From an uncultured Ellagibacter sp. (lineage in GTDB: Bacteria; Actinomycetota; Coriobacteriia; Coriobacteriales; Eggerthellaceae): a stretch of 64,000 nt of DNA. Each line of letters starts with the position of its first letter. Position 1 is the stretch's first letter. Of this stretch, positions 63,472-64,000 are shown one piece after another. Location of the stretch: positions 1-64,000 of the forward strand of contig NZ_CAKUBT010000010.1 of NCBI RefSeq assembly GCF_934643285.1. Direction: 5' to 3'. Both the position numbers and the translations under genes were made by a program. A model generated the notes under the pieces. It had not been told where the DNA came from. It ran no database searches and saw only the letters and a program-made list of their open reading frames with translations.

Positions 63472-64000
63472 ATGGCAGGGGCATTCCGCAAAGAGGTAAT
63501 GCGGTCGATCACCCATTCGCTTGGGCGCTTCCTCGCTATTGCCATCATCGCGGCGCTCGGATGTGGCTTCTATGCGGGCTTGCGTCTCACCGGCCCCGAC
63601 ATGCGTCTTGCGGGCGACACGTACTACGACGCGACCAACCTGTGCGATTTGCGCGTTGTTTCCACGCTCGGGTTCACCGACGATCAGATCGACGAGATTT
63701 CCCAGGTTGAAGGTGTAAGCGGTGTCATGCCGGCATATGAGTCGGACGTCATCGCGCAGATCGACGGCGTGCAGTACACGACGCGCATCCATTCCCTCAA
63801 CGTCGATAAGGCGCGGGCGAGTGAATGCGACGACGGTTTGAACGTTGAATCTGAGGATCCGAACTATATCAACCGGCCCATCCTTGTCGAAGGCTCCTGG
63901 CCCGATTCGAACGACGAGTGTTTGTTGTCCGCCGACACGGTGTGGTCGACCGAGGTGAACGTCGGCGATAAGGTCCTGCTTGCGGAAGGGACCTCCGATC
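63472..64000 (+). CDS. FtsX-like ABC transporter permease, N-terminal part (cut by window end)
   Basis: An ORF opens at ATG 63472 and runs off the window without a stop, giving 176 codons. It begins MAGAFRKEVMRSITHSLGRF followed by a hydrophobic helix (about residues 17-38) and then an extracytoplasmic-looking region with LRVVSTLGFTDDQIDEISQ and VNVGDKVLLAEG. That is the MacB_PCD-like start of FtsX permeases. It follows its ATPase by 3 bp. Its full length and helices cannot be judged here. Confidence 0.85.
   Translation, partial: MAGAFRKEVMRSITHSLGRFLAIAIIAALGCGFYAGLRLTGPDMRLAGDTYYDATNLCDLRVVSTLGFTDDQIDEISQVEGVSGVMPAYESDVIAQIDGVQYTTRIHSLNVDKARASECDDGLNVESEDPNYINRPILVEGSWPDSNDECLLSADTVWSTEVNVGDKVLLAEGTSD

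Overview
The window is GC-rich, gene-dense bacterial chromosome: short intergenic gaps, frequent GTG and TTG starts, and Shine-Dalgarno sites mixed with some apparently leaderless starts. Gene content (yebC-ruvCAB, an atp operon whose b subunit has a signal peptide, Mn-dependent PpaC, single-chain SdaA, several AEC, NSS and AGCS transporters, molybdenum genes) suggests an anaerobic actinobacterium of class Coriobacteriia, perhaps Eggerthellaceae. That placement is inference, since no rRNA is present. I found no rRNA, tRNA, CRISPR array, IS element or prophage.

Layout. 0-3.7 kb: a heterodimeric ABC exporter-fold pair resembling IrtAB/YbtPQ. 3.8-7.1 kb: a minus-strand FtsX-type permease with its ATPase, expressed from a promoter overlapped by a palindrome. 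7.4-14.5 kb: NSS and AEC transporters, divergent ilvA and ridA, UspA, GNAT, TetR and DegV. 14.6-23 kb: a molybdenum region (modA, a ModB permease with a large N-terminal secreted domain, modC, moaA, moaC) interrupted by an AEC carrier, a SotB-like exporter and a cluster of hairpin repeats. 23-28 kb: LMW phosphatase, yebC, ruvCAB and a cold-shock protein. 28-40 kb: AGCS symporter, two overlapping flavoprotein genes carrying in-frame repeats, Sua5, an alpha/beta hydrolase, glpK, rpiB, glyA, upp and a dCMP deaminase. 40.5-47.7 kb: the complete F1Fo ATP synthase operon. 47.7-57 kb: CobW-type GTPase, pcrA, a vapBC-like toxin-antitoxin pair, sdaA, ppaC, and a LysR gene divergent from a SemiSWEET-like gene. 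57.4-62.6 kb: rpsL-rpsG-fusA-rpsJ-rplC-rplD-rplW, with no tuf, ending at a terminator after rplW. 62.7-64 kb: a second ATPase/FtsX pair, cut by the window end.

Functional links. ModABC imports molybdate, and MoaA and MoaC begin molybdopterin synthesis. IlvA makes reactive enamines that the divergent RidA removes, and SdaA does parallel chemistry on serine. RuvABC process Holliday junctions. PpaC, Upp and the dCMP deaminase serve nucleotide and pyrophosphate metabolism.

Non-genic interest. The window holds at least two families of dispersed structured repeats with compensatory stem changes, tandem 36 and 42 bp repeats both between and inside genes, and a 38 bp compound palindrome over the toxin-antitoxin promoter. 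No clearly new defence or biosynthetic system is visible. The strongest candidates for something undescribed are the repeat families, the secreted-domain ModB fusion and the truncated S10 operon.
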